This document shows, piece after piece, positions 13,182 to 23,889 of a stretch of DNA of 64,000 nt (positions are counted from its first letter, which is position 1; every line of letters begins with the position of its first letter). The notes beneath the pieces were generated by a model. The model was given only the letters and a program-made list of their open reading frames with translations. It made no database searches and was not told where the DNA came from. Where the stretch lies: NCBI GenBank assembly GCA_032988165.1, contig JANTQF010000015.1:1-64000 (forward strand), read 5' to 3'. Source of the DNA: Emmonsiellopsis sp. PD_33. Its lineage: Eukaryota; Ascomycota; Eurotiomycetes; Onygenales; Ajellomycetaceae. The translations under genes and the position numbers were made by a program.

Positions 13182-14086
13182 ATGCCTCCTCCGCGCCAAC
13201 GGACCACCGCGAACCTCGACGACTCGAGATCAGAGGCCTCGAGCAGCACGAGAGAGCGACATTACACCGGTACAAAGGGCCGCAGACCGGCAAATGCGCC
13301 CGCTGGAAGCTCGATGTCGTCCAAGGACATGAAGGTCGCTGCTGCCACCGCTTCGGCCGGCGGGCCCAATGCCGAAGCTGATTATTCGGGAGAAGCTGCT
13401 GGGGTAAGTTAGAGTCTTTTTCTACATATTTCCATATCTCCATTCCCCCGTGCTCTATTCTCCAATCGGGACAGAAAAAAAAAATTCGAATGCCGCAAAC
13501 TCAAGAACGAACGGGCCACTCGTTACCGTTCCGTTCCCACTTCCCTACCCTCATCATGGACCGCAAAAACAGTTATCTACTCAAGCTCACCTTATCCTAC
13601 TCCAAGATCTCCTGGTCCTCCATGCCCCTCTCCGTCCTCCACGAATACCGCCACGCCTACAAACTCCCCTGCCCCAGCGCCTACTCCTCGCAAATCTCCT
13701 CCATCCTCCTATCCCAGGGCGTTGGCCAGCGCTCACCCACCGCCATCGCCGCCCGGCGCGCACAGCTAGCCCGGCGCAAGGCTGATGACGGGAGGCCATC
13801 AAAGCGGGATGATAATACCAACTCTACCAGCGCCAATGCGAGCGCGAGCGCGAGCGGGGTGTCGAGAAGGGGGAAAGATGCAGATGATAGGAATAGACAG
13901 GAGGCCGGGTTGGATCTTCATACTGTGCGGGGGCAGGGGCGGGTGACGAAGGATCATCTAGCGACGGCTGTCAGGAAGCATTTTAATAATGTGGGTCTTG
14001 CTGAGCAGGATGCCATTGCGAGGTTTTTGTATAAGGTGCGGGAAGAAGGGAAGGATCATGAGTTCCGGTTGAGATTTCAGCCATAA
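13182..14086 (+). CDS. SAP30-like subunit of the Sin3 histone deacetylase complex
   Basis: SAP30 family proteins bridge Sin3 to the Rpd3-type deacetylase in the nucleus. Exon 1 (13182-13403) encodes a basic, Ser/Ala-rich N-terminus and ends at a GTAAGT donor. The only usable acceptor, ACAG at 13471-13474, opens exon 2 (13475-14086) in phase 0, giving about 277 residues. The Sin3-binding domain is recognisable in two parts, separated by a low-complexity Ser/Ala/Asn linker. The first, about residues 120-165, has MPLSVLHEYRHAYKL and then SQGVGQRSPT. The second, about 230-277, has DHLATAVRKHFNN and the ending FRLRF. Exon 2 opens in a run of ten A, and the segment before residue 120 looks unlike the family in this frame. 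The splice start, or an extra small intron there, is therefore uncertain. The gene is convergent with HAUS6. Confidence 0.8.
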
Positions 14087-14926
14087 CCTGAAATTGGAGG
14101 GCGGGATTTCACGAGTAGGGGGTTCATTCTTTTGTTTCTTTCCTTTCCTTTTGGTTCTTGGATCACACATATACATACCCATTGTCCTGGTTCGGGTTCT
14201 GGTTGGCGCTTTCTTGCTCGATTTTTTTTCCTCCTTTCCTTTTGGATAAATAACTTGGCTGGCGTCTAGAGGGGACTTCCGCGGCCTTTTTTTTCTGATT
14301 TGGGACGCAGCCAAACGCTGTCAGGATCATCTCTTTCTTTCTTTCTCGATGAAGGCTTCTTTTGATCATAAAATTAACTTATCATTATTCCTATCTTCAC
14401 CACCGTCCCCTTCTCCTTCTCCTCGTTTTCCAAACTACTATCCATTTTCACATCTACTCCATTTTTTACATTCCCACCCATACCATGGATGCATATACAT
14501 CTAGCGTGACCTCTTGTATTTCTAGACATGTCCCTGCTTTTTGGCCCAATCCCTTCTTCATAATAGTTATATCTCATGCCATCTTTCAACCCCCTCTCCT
14601 ATCCATCATGGCTAGAGGATATATTGGGGCTCCTTGGCCATCAGGCATATTATATATACCCGTCTACATCTAGCCACCATACAGGAAAGAAATTTAAATA
14701 TCTATTGATCTATTCAGCTAAAACTATTCAAAAATCTGGTATTGCTTATATGGCATGGCAATACCAAGCTACTTGGAGTATCCCAGAGGTAATTTAACCA
14801 ACATTCATTCATATATCCAATTGCCCCAACACACGAACCGCATTATCTCTGAGAATATATCCCCGCGGTGCTGGTAACCATTAACCCTGCCCCCCACCAC
14901 CCTGGCCTGGAAACCCACCCACCACT
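14087..14926. other. Convergent intergenic region
   Basis: This 840-bp stretch lies between the SAP30-like stop and the HAUS6 stop. It contains pyrimidine and purine tracts and AT-rich sequence that would serve as two 3' UTRs. I see no gene. Confidence 0.6.
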
Positions 14927-16924
14927 CTACGTCCTCGACGTAAACCTCGCCCCAAACAACGGCGAACTATGCAATCCAGAATCAGCCAACGAACCATCCA
15001 TCTCCACATCACTCCCACCATCCTCCATCGGCAACATATGCACCGACGGCGAATTCACGGGACTCGTAGCTACTCTAGGCCTGCTCTTAAAGACACTCGC
15101 ATAATCAGCCTCCTGGCTGAACAGCTCATCTCTAGGCGTTGTAGCTCCGGACCTTCCGTCTTCATCTACCTGCTTCTTGGGGGTCTCGAATTGGTTCACG
15201 GGGAATGATTGCGAGTGGCGTGGTCTCGCGGCGATCGAGTGTCGAGGACGTGTCCTGCTGGGGGCCGGGAGGAAGGACATGGACTGTCTTGTGCGCTCGA
15301 GTAGGGTTCCGGAAAATGCGCGGGATGGGTTCTCGGGGATGGGTGATGGGGGTTCGGTGGTTTCGTTTGTGGTTTGTGGTTCGGGGTCGTCTTCAATGGT
15401 GATTGAAGGGGTAGCGATGCCGCTGGCTGGAGGGGATAGATGGTATGGAGTACTGTATATGCCTGGTTCTTCGCCGCTGCCTAGTCTCGGAGAGCTTCTT
15501 GAACTGGTATGGGTTGGGAGAGGAGATATGGCTGAAGCATTATCCGTGTAGCTGTATTCTGAGGTTCGTTCATCTGCCAATAAAGTTGGGGTTCCGTGTC
15601 CTATTGAAGCAGCGGGACTTGTATTCATACTGGGAAAGCTCTGCTTTCCTAGGCCCTCGTCTCGTTGCTGTTTCTTTCCAGAAATACTGACTTCGTGTTT
15701 GAGAAGGGCGGCATCTAGAGCGGAAATCAATGACGAATATTCCGTATCATTCAACAGCTGGCTACCCGTCTTTTGGTCCGATTTGGCAAGAGTAGCAATC
15801 GATAGGGACTGGTGTTCGCGGAAAATCAATGACTGAGAGGAATTCCGAGGTTTTTGCGGCTGTGCAGCACGTCTTTCTTCTCCGAGGGACTTTTTAAATT
15901 CCCGCCATTTCTCAACCCTTGCTTTTTGCTCTGCGAGTCGACTGTCCAAATCAGCCAGCAGATCAGACGAAGTCCGGCTCCCTAAAGCTTGCAGTTGGCC
16001 ATTCTTCAGTAACGACCACGTCTCCGAGAATGGCAATTCCAGAACGCGATCGGTACTTAATTGCACTCCGCCCTCCACGATCGTCTCTGCCCATTTATCG
16101 TTCCCATACCATAAATTCATGATATCATGGCTTAACGCATCTTCGTCCTGCGAAGGGGGATGGGCGGCATCCTTCGATCTACTAGCAAGCTCCTCCGTTT
16201 TCTCTTGAAGTAATTTTTTCAAATCACTATAAGCTTCTCGCAGTTGACCTTTATCATTGACCATTGTCGAAAGTGAAGCACGATGAGCAAGAATCAATGG
16301 GACCAGCTTCTCCTGGTCCAAGGTATTAACCCCACCACCATTGATGCCCATCTTCAAGACAGGGTTTTGGTATTCCCCTGTCCGACCCGATACCGATTTC
16401 CGTAATATAGCCGTGGAAAATGTGGCCAGTATCTCCTCGAATTTCTCTCCTTTACACTCATCAAGCATTGTTTTCCGAAGGATAGCCTCCCGCCCAAGGA
16501 CGCCATTCTTCTTGAGATCCGAGAGGGCACGGAATAGGGCGGCACGAAGGTTGACGGATTGCAGTGGTTCTAGCGGAGGGAAAAACGGTCGTAATTTCTA
16601 AGATCAACAACTTTAGGATTTTCGCCAATTCTAAAACAAAGATACAAAGTTGCATGGTAGTCGATTGATCTTGCGGGGACTTACATTCTGAGTCCCGTCC
16701 GGATCCCATATCACAAACAGATAATACAACGACCACTCCACTGCCTTAATGCGCTGCCGTAGATTCGGCTGAGAGCCTACAAATGAGCGCAAAGTAATAT
16801 CTGGCCAGTCCGGGCGCTGGTCAAGGTGCAGCAGTCTCAGGTTCCGCACAAAGGTGGTAATGTGCGAGGAGACAGGCCAGTTGAGCCCCTTTGGTTTGGA
16901 CGGGACACGGGTAGAAGACTGCAT
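14927..16924 (-). CDS. HAUS augmin-like complex subunit 6
   Basis: Augmin recruits gamma-tubulin to existing spindle microtubules so that new ones branch from them; subunit 6 contacts the gamma-tubulin adaptor. Exon 1 (16924-16685) starts MQSSTRVPSKPKGLNWPVS and ends at a GTAAG donor. Exon 2 (16597-14927) begins in phase 0 at an AG acceptor, KLRPFFPPLEPL, for about 636 residues. The HAUS6 N-terminal domain covers about residues 10-300, with LRLLHLDQRPDWPDI, AVEWSLYYLFVIWDP and NLRAALFRALSDLKK. A coiled-coil stretch with YSDLKKLLQEKTEEL follows. The last 250 residues are Ser/Pro-rich, probably disordered and phosphorylated. The gene is divergent from the HD-domain gene across 427 bp. The family call is firm from the N-terminal domain. 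Confidence 0.88.
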
Positions 16925-17351
16925 TGCGGGGCCTCATTATTTGGTAAATCAAAGAGTTTATCAGTCTGTATGCATCCGGGAGACTGTTCTGTAACGGACA
17001 ATGCCGGGGTTCTGGCAGCATCAAGAGTGATCGAATGTCAGGGAGTCTGATATCAAACGGAGGAGGTAAACAATGCCAAGACATATGTTTGCACTGTTTG
17101 CGCTGTTTGCTTTGTTTGGCGGCGTTATCAACCAGTCGCGATGGAAATTTATATTCAGATTCCGACAACAACAATACTTCTTTGGCCCGAGACATAGACT
17201 CTTTTGTTCGTTTCTTGGAATCTATTAGCTTGGCTGCTGTATATATATGCTTGCTTGTGGCATTCATCCTTGAGGAATAACCGCCCACAGACACCCATAC
17301 CAGTCCTATCCTGCCTTCAGCTGCATCCCCGCCTTCACAGTGGCAAACATC
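16925..17351. promoter_or_regulatory. Divergent promoter region, HAUS6 / HD-domain gene
   Basis: This 427-bp gap separates two outward-reading starts. Repeated CTTTGTTT/GTTTGC-type tracts are visible near 17,090-17,120, but no motif can be assigned. The longer minus-strand reading frame through it is a non-coding shadow. Confidence 0.5.
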
Positions 17352-18107
17352 ATGGGCTCAACAGCTCCCACAGACGCTCAATGGACGGCCCAATCAGGTC
17401 AGAATACCCCCGCTCTACATCCCTAGCTCTCGCACTCTCACTAACGCGCTTATAAATATACAGTCATCGCAACCCTCCCCCATCCCCCCTCTGCAAACAC
17501 CAGCACCCCAGTCCCCTTCTTCCATCTCCTCGAGCGCCTAAAGACCACAAAGCGCGAAGGATGGCGCCGCTTCGGTATCGCGCACGGCGAGTCGATATCT
17601 GACCACATGTACCGCATGTCCATCATGACAATGTTCGCCCCACCCGCCCTCGCCGCCAAACTCAACATTCCCCGCTGCACAAAAATGGCTCTGATCCACG
17701 ACATGGCGGAGTCAATAGTTGGCGACATCACCCCGGCCGATACGCACATAACGAAGCCCGAAAAGGCCAGACGGGAAGCGGAGGTTATTGACTATATTTC
17801 CAAGTCTCTGCTTGGCCAGGTGCCGGGGCTTGCGGCGCAGGAGATCCGGGAGGTTTTCCATGAATACGAGGATAATGTGACGGAGGAAGCCAAGTTCGTC
17901 CATGATATTGATAAGATGGAGCTGCTGTTGCAGGCTGTGGAGTATGAGCGTGCTCATGCGGGGAAGCTGGATCTGTCGGAGTTCTATCATGTGCTGGACG
18001 GCATCAAACTTCCTGAAGTCAAGGAATGGGCTGCGGCGGTTATTAAGGAGAGAGAGGCTTTTTGGGCGGAGAGTGGTGTGACGCCAAAGAATGCCCCCAA
18101 GGCATAA
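17352..18107 (+). CDS. HD-domain protein, HDDC2/YGK1-like 5'-deoxynucleotidase
   Basis: HDDC2/YGK1-family enzymes are metal-dependent phosphohydrolases that remove the 5' phosphate from deoxynucleoside monophosphates. A 46-bp exon 1 (17352-17397) is joined in phase 1 to exon 2 (17464-18107), giving 229 residues, the usual family length. The HD fold is complete: LLERLKTTKREGWRRFG, HGESISDHMYRMSIM (first metal-ligand His), LIHDMAESIVGD (the HD pair with the family's E and D) and FVHDIDKMELLLQA (distal Asp). The exon junction restores the conserved N-terminal segment, which supports the intron. The gene is convergent with the HIT gene, 294 bp apart. No damage is seen. Confidence 0.9.
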
Positions 18108-18401
18108 ATCGATGCGTTATGAGCCCAACGTGGGTTTTCCCCTTTATTTGCCTCGTTTTGGATGCAAGCATGTCGATTTGATGTGACGGCAGGATTGGAG
18201 TTGGGTTTGGATGGTTTCCTGTGTTTTCCCCTTAGCATTCTTGCATCGTCGTCTTCTGTATAAATATTAGACAGCAATAGACAATACACTACCTCGCGGT
18301 TTTGTGCCTCATCAGCAGCCCCCCCAGTCTCTCCTTACACCCTCTAGAATCTACTCATAACACACATCCGTCGTAAAAGTCATCCTCATAACCCCTCCCA
18401 C

Positions 18402-19102
18402 TCACTCCCCCTCCCCCTCCCCCTCCGCCTCCATCTCCCTCGCCAAAGAAAACGCCTCCTCAACCATCTCCTCCTCCGTCCTCGGCTTCCTCGCCTCATT
18501 ATCCACCGCCGGAAACCTCGACCTCCCCCCCGCACTCCCTCTCCTCTCCGCCATCCTCTCCTCCCTCCTCTCCTCAAAATCCACCTCCTTCGCCCTAACC
18601 ATCTCCCGCTCCTTAATCATCTCCCCCAAATGCTTCGCAATATTCCCCTCCCTCCCATCCATCATCTCATACACCGCATCCGAACCCCCCCTATGGTCCA
18701 AATCCGCCTTGCGCCGCGGGATAATGTGCGCGTGCACGTGCGGGACCGTCTGCCCGGCCTCCGGCCCGTCTTGGATCGCGACGTTGAGGCTCGTGCCGTG
18801 GTAGACGCGCGAGATCATGCGGCTGACGCGCCGCACGGTGAGGAAGAGGTCGGCTGTTTCGGCGACGGTGAGGTCGGCGATGCGCGGGACGCGGCGGAGG
18901 GGGCAGACGAGGACGTGCCCTGGGAGGATTGGTTTGATGTTTACGAGGGCGAAGGTTAGGGGGGTTAGGTAGAAGACCTGTGTTTGGGTGGCGTGGTTAG
19001 GGGGGTTGGTTGTTGGTGGGATTTGGGGGGGGGTTGGGGGCGGACCTGGGGCGTTACGAGGAATGGGCCGAAATGTATTGGGGTCTTGGTTACTAGGGAC
19101 AT
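18402..19102 (-). CDS. HIT-family bis(5'-adenosyl)-triphosphatase (FHIT/Hnt2-like)
   Basis: FHIT-type hydrolases cleave Ap3A and related dinucleoside polyphosphates. I start at 19102 because MSLVTKTPIHFGPFLVTPQ matches the family's beta-strand start. Exon 1 runs 19102-19046. A 68-bp intron follows, with a weak GTCCG donor and a CAG acceptor. Exon 2 runs 18977-18402, for 210 residues. The joined protein reads VFYLTPLTFALVNIKP, LPGHVLVCPLRRVPR, QDGPEAGQTVPHVHAHIIPR; the last carries the H-x-H-x-H histidine triad. After the HIT domain comes a long charged tail ending in a Glu/Gly repeat, longer than in animal FHIT but common in fungi. The frame stays open upstream of 19102 but is Pro/Ser noise. 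It is tandem with and downstream of rad4. Confidence 0.88.
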
Positions 19103-19493
19103 TGTGAGGGGGGGGCCTGGGCGGCGATTGAGAGGCTGGGATGTGATTAAGTTGCGGGATGGCGGTGGGATGGGATGGGAGAGAGGTTTGATTGATGAAT
19201 TGGCTTTTTGTGCCTGGATTGGGCTGGGGAGGAAGCTCGCTCGACGATGACGTAGTTGTGTTTTTACTTGAGCAGACCCCCTTTTCAATCCGCAATTCCG
19301 TCAAGTAGATGTTCAACGCTAATTGTAAGTTGAAGTTCTAAAATAAATTTGAAATTATTTTATTTATTCGTTCTATCCATGTAGATGCCCCGTTTCAATC
19401 AAACAAGACATAAATCACAATCCAGAATTGGCCAGCAAACGGGAACCATCATGAACTCGACGGATCAGAGACAGCATCTATCACTCAACTCAG
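19103..19493. other. Intergenic region between rad4 and the HIT gene
   Basis: This 391-bp gap separates two minus-strand genes. It should hold the rad4 3' UTR and the HIT promoter. The half near 19,320-19,380 is AT-rich; no specific site is recognised. Confidence 0.5.
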
Positions 19494-22085
19494 CTACAAA
19501 TCATCCTCGTCCCCGCCGTCTTCCTCCATCTCAGTCCCACCCGGCGGACGCGGTTCTTCGTCATCACGCATATCCCCATAATGCGCAGCCTCTTCATCAG
19601 GTAGCAGGAACCCACCCCCCTCATCAGCAAACGTCTCATCCTCAAACCCCCCCTCACCCACTGACGGAAGATTGCGCCTACTGTTGTTCGTAAACGGATT
19701 CTCCTCTTCCGCCTCCGCATCCACATCAATCACCTCCCCATACTCCGCCTGAATCCGCTCCGCAATCCTCAACCCCATAATAAACTTCCTCCACGTCGAG
19801 AGAATCAGCTTATTATGCTTCAGCTCCTCCTTTTTCCTCTTCTCCGCATCCTCCGCCCGCCACGCATCTTGTACAAGCTCTGCGTTTTCAGACGCCACGA
19901 CCACCCCCTCAATGACGGGCACGGCCATCTTGCTCCCAAATTCAAACCCAGTCACTGCTTCTGCGTAGTCAATGCCTAGCTTTTTGCATACGCGGACCGT
20001 CCCCCGCCAGGGAATATGCGTTGCGCCCTTCGGGATCATGGTGGGGACGAAGCAGTCGATGTTCCCATAGGCGTTTTTCGGAATAATGCCGTCCTGGATG
20101 GGCGGAGGGATGATGTATTCTGTCTGATAAAAGGCATAAAGTCCCTGTTTCTGCTTCTCGCCGCTTTCCCGCTCGGCTTCTTCGATTTCGCGTTTCCGGG
20201 TTAGAGTTACTGCGCGTACGGGGACGAGTTTGAGCGGAGTTTCGCCGACTTTGATTTGGCGGCCTTCCTTGTGCCAGCTTTCGGCGGAGAGGCATTTTTC
20301 GACATCCGCCCGTTTGTAGACTTTTTCTTCCTTTACTTTGTCACCCCGCCCAGATACAAATGTTCGGACATGCTTGGAACCGGGACGGATGGCTTCTTCG
20401 CGCCGGAGGAACCGTTCCAGGACGAAGTCGGGAGACGCTCTTAGACTTTGCAGGGTATCCCCTTCCTTCTGAACTTTTCTTTCAGGTTGGTTTGGAGAGA
20501 GGTCTTTGGCGTCCTCCTTTTCATCCACAACCGTCCGCTTGTCGTCTGGTCGTACGTAGCCTCGCATAGCAACCTTGAACCAATCGAAGAAGAAATACCG
20601 GGTAGGTCCTCGTCCGCCATGTAGCGGGATTTTCTCCACCGGCATGCGGAACCCCTTGGTTTTTCCCGGCCAAGTATGTCGCTTGAGGTATCTGGTAGTG
20701 ACATCCTTGGCCGTTGCATCGGGAGAATATGCCACGACGTATGCAATTACCTGTTTGGCCTTTTCGGCTTTCGCACCACGCGGCTCGAAGGATCCAAGGA
20801 GCTCAGGGGTCGTGGCGACAGAATTGGGCAGCACAAGCGCCTCCACGGGAATAACCTCGTGAGTGATTGGTGACACTGCTTCTGTCCAGTATATCGGGAA
20901 CGGAAGGTCACTGTCGATTTTCTTGCTTTCAGCTCTCGCCTTTTTCGATTTCCGCTTGCTCTTAGAACGGAGATCCTCCATCTCACTACTCTCTGTACCA
21001 GACACTGCTGCATCTTCAACTGGCTTTTCCTCCTTCACTCGATATATTTCCGCCTTTGTCCATCCAAATCCAATCGGCTGGAGGTTTGCCACCATCCTCG
21101 CTTCAATACCCAGCGATCTCACCAAGGCAGTAAATAACTGCGCACCAACATCTCTCGACCCTTCCGCACGACGGGCCAGCTCCCGAAACTCATCCAGATC
21201 TTTGATCCTCTCACCATGCTGAAATGTCCCCTGCTCATCCCTCTGAAACGAACCGATCTCTTCCTTCAGTGTAGAAACAGCCCGAAAACCCATCTTTCTT
21301 AAACCCGGCGCAGTAATCTTAAACCGTTTCCTCCAATACGCCGCAAGAACCTTCATCAATTGAATCGTAGGATCACCACGACTCATATCCGGCTGCCCGG
21401 GCTCAAGACGAGCAGAATCATCCCCCCAATCCCTCTCCCGTTGTTTCCCCTTCCCCTTCCCCTTCTTCCCCCCCACCTTATCCTTTTTCCCATCAGCCAC
21501 CCTTGAAGGCTTCCTCCCCACCGCAACCTCCCACTTCTCAATCTCCCCCTTAATCCCCTCGGGCACCTGCTCACGCAGAATCCTCTGGACCTCCTTATCA
21601 CCAACCCACGCATTCCGAATGGCATTATGCCACAGCAGAAACTGCACATGCATACAATGCGTCCGAATCCTTATCTCGCGCTCAATCTTGCTCGGGCCCT
21701 TTTTCCCCGGCGCCTCAACGTCCACGAATGCGTTCTCATGCTTCTCTAGGGTAAGTTCTAGATCCTGCAGCGCGGGGGCGGGGCTGGGTGTGACGGGTAG
21801 CGAGGCGGAGGTGGGAGTGGTTGTTTGCTGCAATGCGTCTTCCCAGTCTTCTTCCTCGTCATCATCATCATCATCATCATCATCACTGGGGGCTTGGTGG
21901 TCCTCATCTCCCGACGACGACGAGAGAGAGCTTAGAGGTGATTCGGACCCGTCCAGCACCTCTGTCTTGAGATCCTTCACCGTCTGCCGGGTCGACGGCC
22001 CAGCAGCGGCTGGGCCGAGGGCAACACGCTTGCTGGGGCGGGGTTCTTCAGACCCTATCCGTTTTCTGGGTAGGAAGGGGGGCAT
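19494..22085 (-). CDS. Rad4/XPC-family DNA damage recognition protein
   Basis: Rad4/XPC opens the duplex at helix-distorting lesions and starts global-genome nucleotide excision repair, working with Rad23. The reading frame is uninterrupted, 863 residues, in the size range of fungal Rad4. In order: an acidic N-terminus containing a run of nine Asp at about 68-76, encoded by a (CAT)n-like microsatellite near 21,860-21,890; a basic Lys/Gly stretch at about 195-220; the transglutaminase-like fold, about 300-480 (LFTALVRSLGIEARMVANLQ, PFPIYWTEAV); then BHD1 (about 545-600, HVRTFVSGRG nearby), BHD2 (602-665, ESWHKEGRQIKVGE) and BHD3 (672-747, GNIDCFVPTMIPKGATHIPW). The tail is acidic. As expected for the family, the transglutaminase fold is probably catalytically inactive. 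The gene is divergent from the CoA-binding gene across 862 bp. Confidence 0.95.
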   Translation of the reverse strand: MPPFLPRKRIGSEEPRPSKRVALGPAAAGPSTRQTVKDLKTEVLDGSESPLSSLSSSSGDEDHQAPSDDDDDDDDDEEEDWEDALQQTTTPTSASLPVTPSPAPALQDLELTLEKHENAFVDVEAPGKKGPSKIEREIRIRTHCMHVQFLLWHNAIRNAWVGDKEVQRILREQVPEGIKGEIEKWEVAVGRKPSRVADGKKDKVGGKKGKGKGKQRERDWGDDSARLEPGQPDMSRGDPTIQLMKVLAAYWRKRFKITAPGLRKMGFRAVSTLKEEIGSFQRDEQGTFQHGERIKDLDEFRELARRAEGSRDVGAQLFTALVRSLGIEARMVANLQPIGFGWTKAEIYRVKEEKPVEDAAVSGTESSEMEDLRSKSKRKSKKARAESKKIDSDLPFPIYWTEAVSPITHEVIPVEALVLPNSVATTPELLGSFEPRGAKAEKAKQVIAYVVAYSPDATAKDVTTRYLKRHTWPGKTKGFRMPVEKIPLHGGRGPTRYFFFDWFKVAMRGYVRPDDKRTVVDEKEDAKDLSPNQPERKVQKEGDTLQSLRASPDFVLERFLRREEAIRPGSKHVRTFVSGRGDKVKEEKVYKRADVEKCLSAESWHKEGRQIKVGETPLKLVPVRAVTLTRKREIEEAERESGEKQKQGLYAFYQTEYIIPPPIQDGIIPKNAYGNIDCFVPTMIPKGATHIPWRGTVRVCKKLGIDYAEAVTGFEFGSKMAVPVIEGVVVASENAELVQDAWRAEDAEKRKKEELKHNKLILSTWRKFIMGLRIAERIQAEYGEVIDVDAEAEEENPFTNNSRRNLPSVGEGGFEDETFADEGGGFLLPDEEAAHYGDMRDDEEPRPPGGTEMEEDGGDEDDL

Positions 22086-22947
22086 CGTGTTAGGATGGGA
22101 GTCTTTTTCGTAGTGGGTGAGAAAGTTGAGATGGTTTCAGCGGTAGTACCGCGCTCATGGCTGGGCTCAGACCATCATACAACACACCGGGATGGGCGTG
22201 TAGTTTTTGTACGGCCTTTGGTGGCTGGAATGCGCTTGATTGTTGCGGGTGGTTCAAGGTTTGAAAAGTCCCGTCGCATTTTGGAGAAAGGCGCGAGATC
22301 AAATCGCGAAGTCACGTGCTTTAATTAGTTTTTGATCGATGACGATAGACGAATATCGATTGATTTATTATATATAAGAGATCTTTGGCCTGAAGTATAC
22401 CTGATGTATGGGGGAATGTTTTCTTTTATATGAATAGATATAACAAAACATTAGAGACACATGCTTAGCTGGCAGTTTTGCAAGTGCATGCATTTACTAC
22501 CTATATATAGTTCCCCATGGCATTGTTTAACAGGATTTAACCCTAAGGATACAATCCTATATGTTTCAAGTAATTAGCGGCTGTGTCCAGTTTCATTCCA
22601 AGTGGTCCCAATATATGTTATTAAATAACCTGCACCCCTTCATCATCAGCTTGCTGTCCAGCAACAGTCTAAGCCACCGCAGCGGAAGAAGCTGGTGTAT
22701 TTAGTTAGTTCGTAGAATCCGCGCTCCCAAAACCCGCAAACACCCGTACAACAAACCCGGGCGATTGCGCAATAAATAGCTGTGGGGTATTTATCTGGAT
22801 ATTTATTGCGTGGTGGAGTCGGTTCCTCGGCGGGGAACAAAAACGTCTCTCCAGGTTTTGTCCGCATATTAAACCCCTCCATCCTCATCTTAATATAATA
22901 TATCCCCCCAGAAATACATACCCAGCCCATCACCTATATCAACCACC
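22086..22947. promoter_or_regulatory. Divergent promoter region, rad4 / CoA-binding gene
   Basis: This 862-bp region lies between two outward starts. The middle part (about 22,330-22,600) is AT-rich with TATATA runs. No regulatory element could be assigned and no gene is seen. Confidence 0.5.
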
Positions 22948-23484
22948 ATGGAGGCCGCCGCCAGAACCTTCTTCTCCTCCCCTCGGTTCGCCGTAGCTGG
23001 CGCCAGCTCTGAGCCGCGCAAGTTTGGCTATAAGAGTGAGAAATCCCGACATGGTCCATGCTGACAGATCCATGCTGATACTGATATTCCAACGAACCTC
23101 ACAGTCCTCGCATGGTATCACCAACACTCCCTCCCAGTGACGCCTCTGAACCCCAAATCTCCCGAGATCGCTCTCCCCTCCCAGACCTACGCGACGGTGG
23201 CCTCGCCATCTGAGCTGGCGTCGCCCTCGGAGACGTCGCTGTCGCTGGTTACCCCGCCACCGGCCACGCTCAAGATCCTGCAGGAGGCGAAGGAGGTGGG
23301 CGTGCCGGCTGTGTGGCTGCAGCCGGGCACGTTTGACGACGAGGTGCTGGCATATGCGCGGGACAACTTCCAGGCGGCGGTTGCGGGCGACGGGGGCAAT
23401 GGAAGCGAGGGCTGGTGTGTGCTGGTGGACGGCGAGGATGCGCTGGCGGCGGCGGGCGTGCCGTGGAGGGCGCAGAAGCTGTAG
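22948..23484 (+). CDS. CoA-binding-domain (Rossmann-like) protein
   Basis: The protein has 155 residues in two exons, 22948-23035 and 23105-23484, joined in phase 1 at GTGAGA...ACAG. The N-terminal glycine-rich turn FAVAGASSEPRKFGYKI and the following LAWYHQHSLPVTPLNPKSPEI are characteristic of the CoA_binding_2 family (bacterial YccU-like). So is the later KEVGVPAVWLQPGTFDDEV. Family members have a succinyl-CoA-synthetase-alpha-like fold that can bind CoA or a nucleotide; their cellular role is poorly known, and I infer none here. An insertion rich in Ser, Pro and Ala (about residues 60-85) splits the domain, as in other fungal members. Intact. Confidence 0.88.
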
Positions 23485-23889
23485 GGGGGAGTGTGTGTAG
23501 ATAGCTATGAGTGTTAATGGACATGCTCTTTGTGTTGGTTAGTGGAACTTGGATTAATGACGTCGAATATGGTGGTTGTAGATGTCGAATAAATAAACTT
23601 GAGTATTGAATGATCCCAGCAGTTTCCGTTGCTGAGGCAGCCCCAACCTCCAAAACGAACTTCACCAAAATCCAACTTCGGCCACCACCAACACTCCAGG
23701 TATAAATACCTGTCCAGCCACGCCAGCCCACGGCTGCTCCGTCAGCCCCAATCACAAGGCGACGGTAACACAACTATCGACCTCGCAGTCTAGATTGCGA
23801 CCCGTCGTGCTCCCTGCCTGGCCGTCTACACCACCCGTCACCACCGACATCCTCTACCTCCCCATCCACACATCCACACCCGCCGCACC
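23485..23889. other. Intergenic region
   Basis: 405 bp between two plus-strand genes. It is AT-richer at first (3' UTR of the CoA-binding gene), then CA-rich towards 23,889, typical of a fungal promoter/5' UTR. No site is assigned. Confidence 0.5.

Noticed and set aside
12968..13381. 137-codon frame overlapping the SAP30-like exon 1
   Set aside because: Out of frame with the supported SAP30 start, and composition changes at the real ATG.
16821..17294. 157-codon minus-strand frame overlapping the HAUS6 start
   Set aside because: It lies in a different frame across the divergent promoter; the HAUS6 N-terminal domain begins cleanly at 16924.
18630..18959. Plus-strand frame opposite the HIT gene
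   Set aside because: Antisense of the histidine-triad exon; no independent motif.
21860..21890. Possible expansion-type repeat (CAT)n
   Set aside because: It lies inside the Rad4 coding frame and encodes the acidic Asp run; an ordinary microsatellite.
21619..22113. 164-codon plus-strand frame opposite rad4
   Set aside because: It is Ser-rich antisense of the Asp/Glu-rich Rad4 N-terminus, a shadow with no motif.
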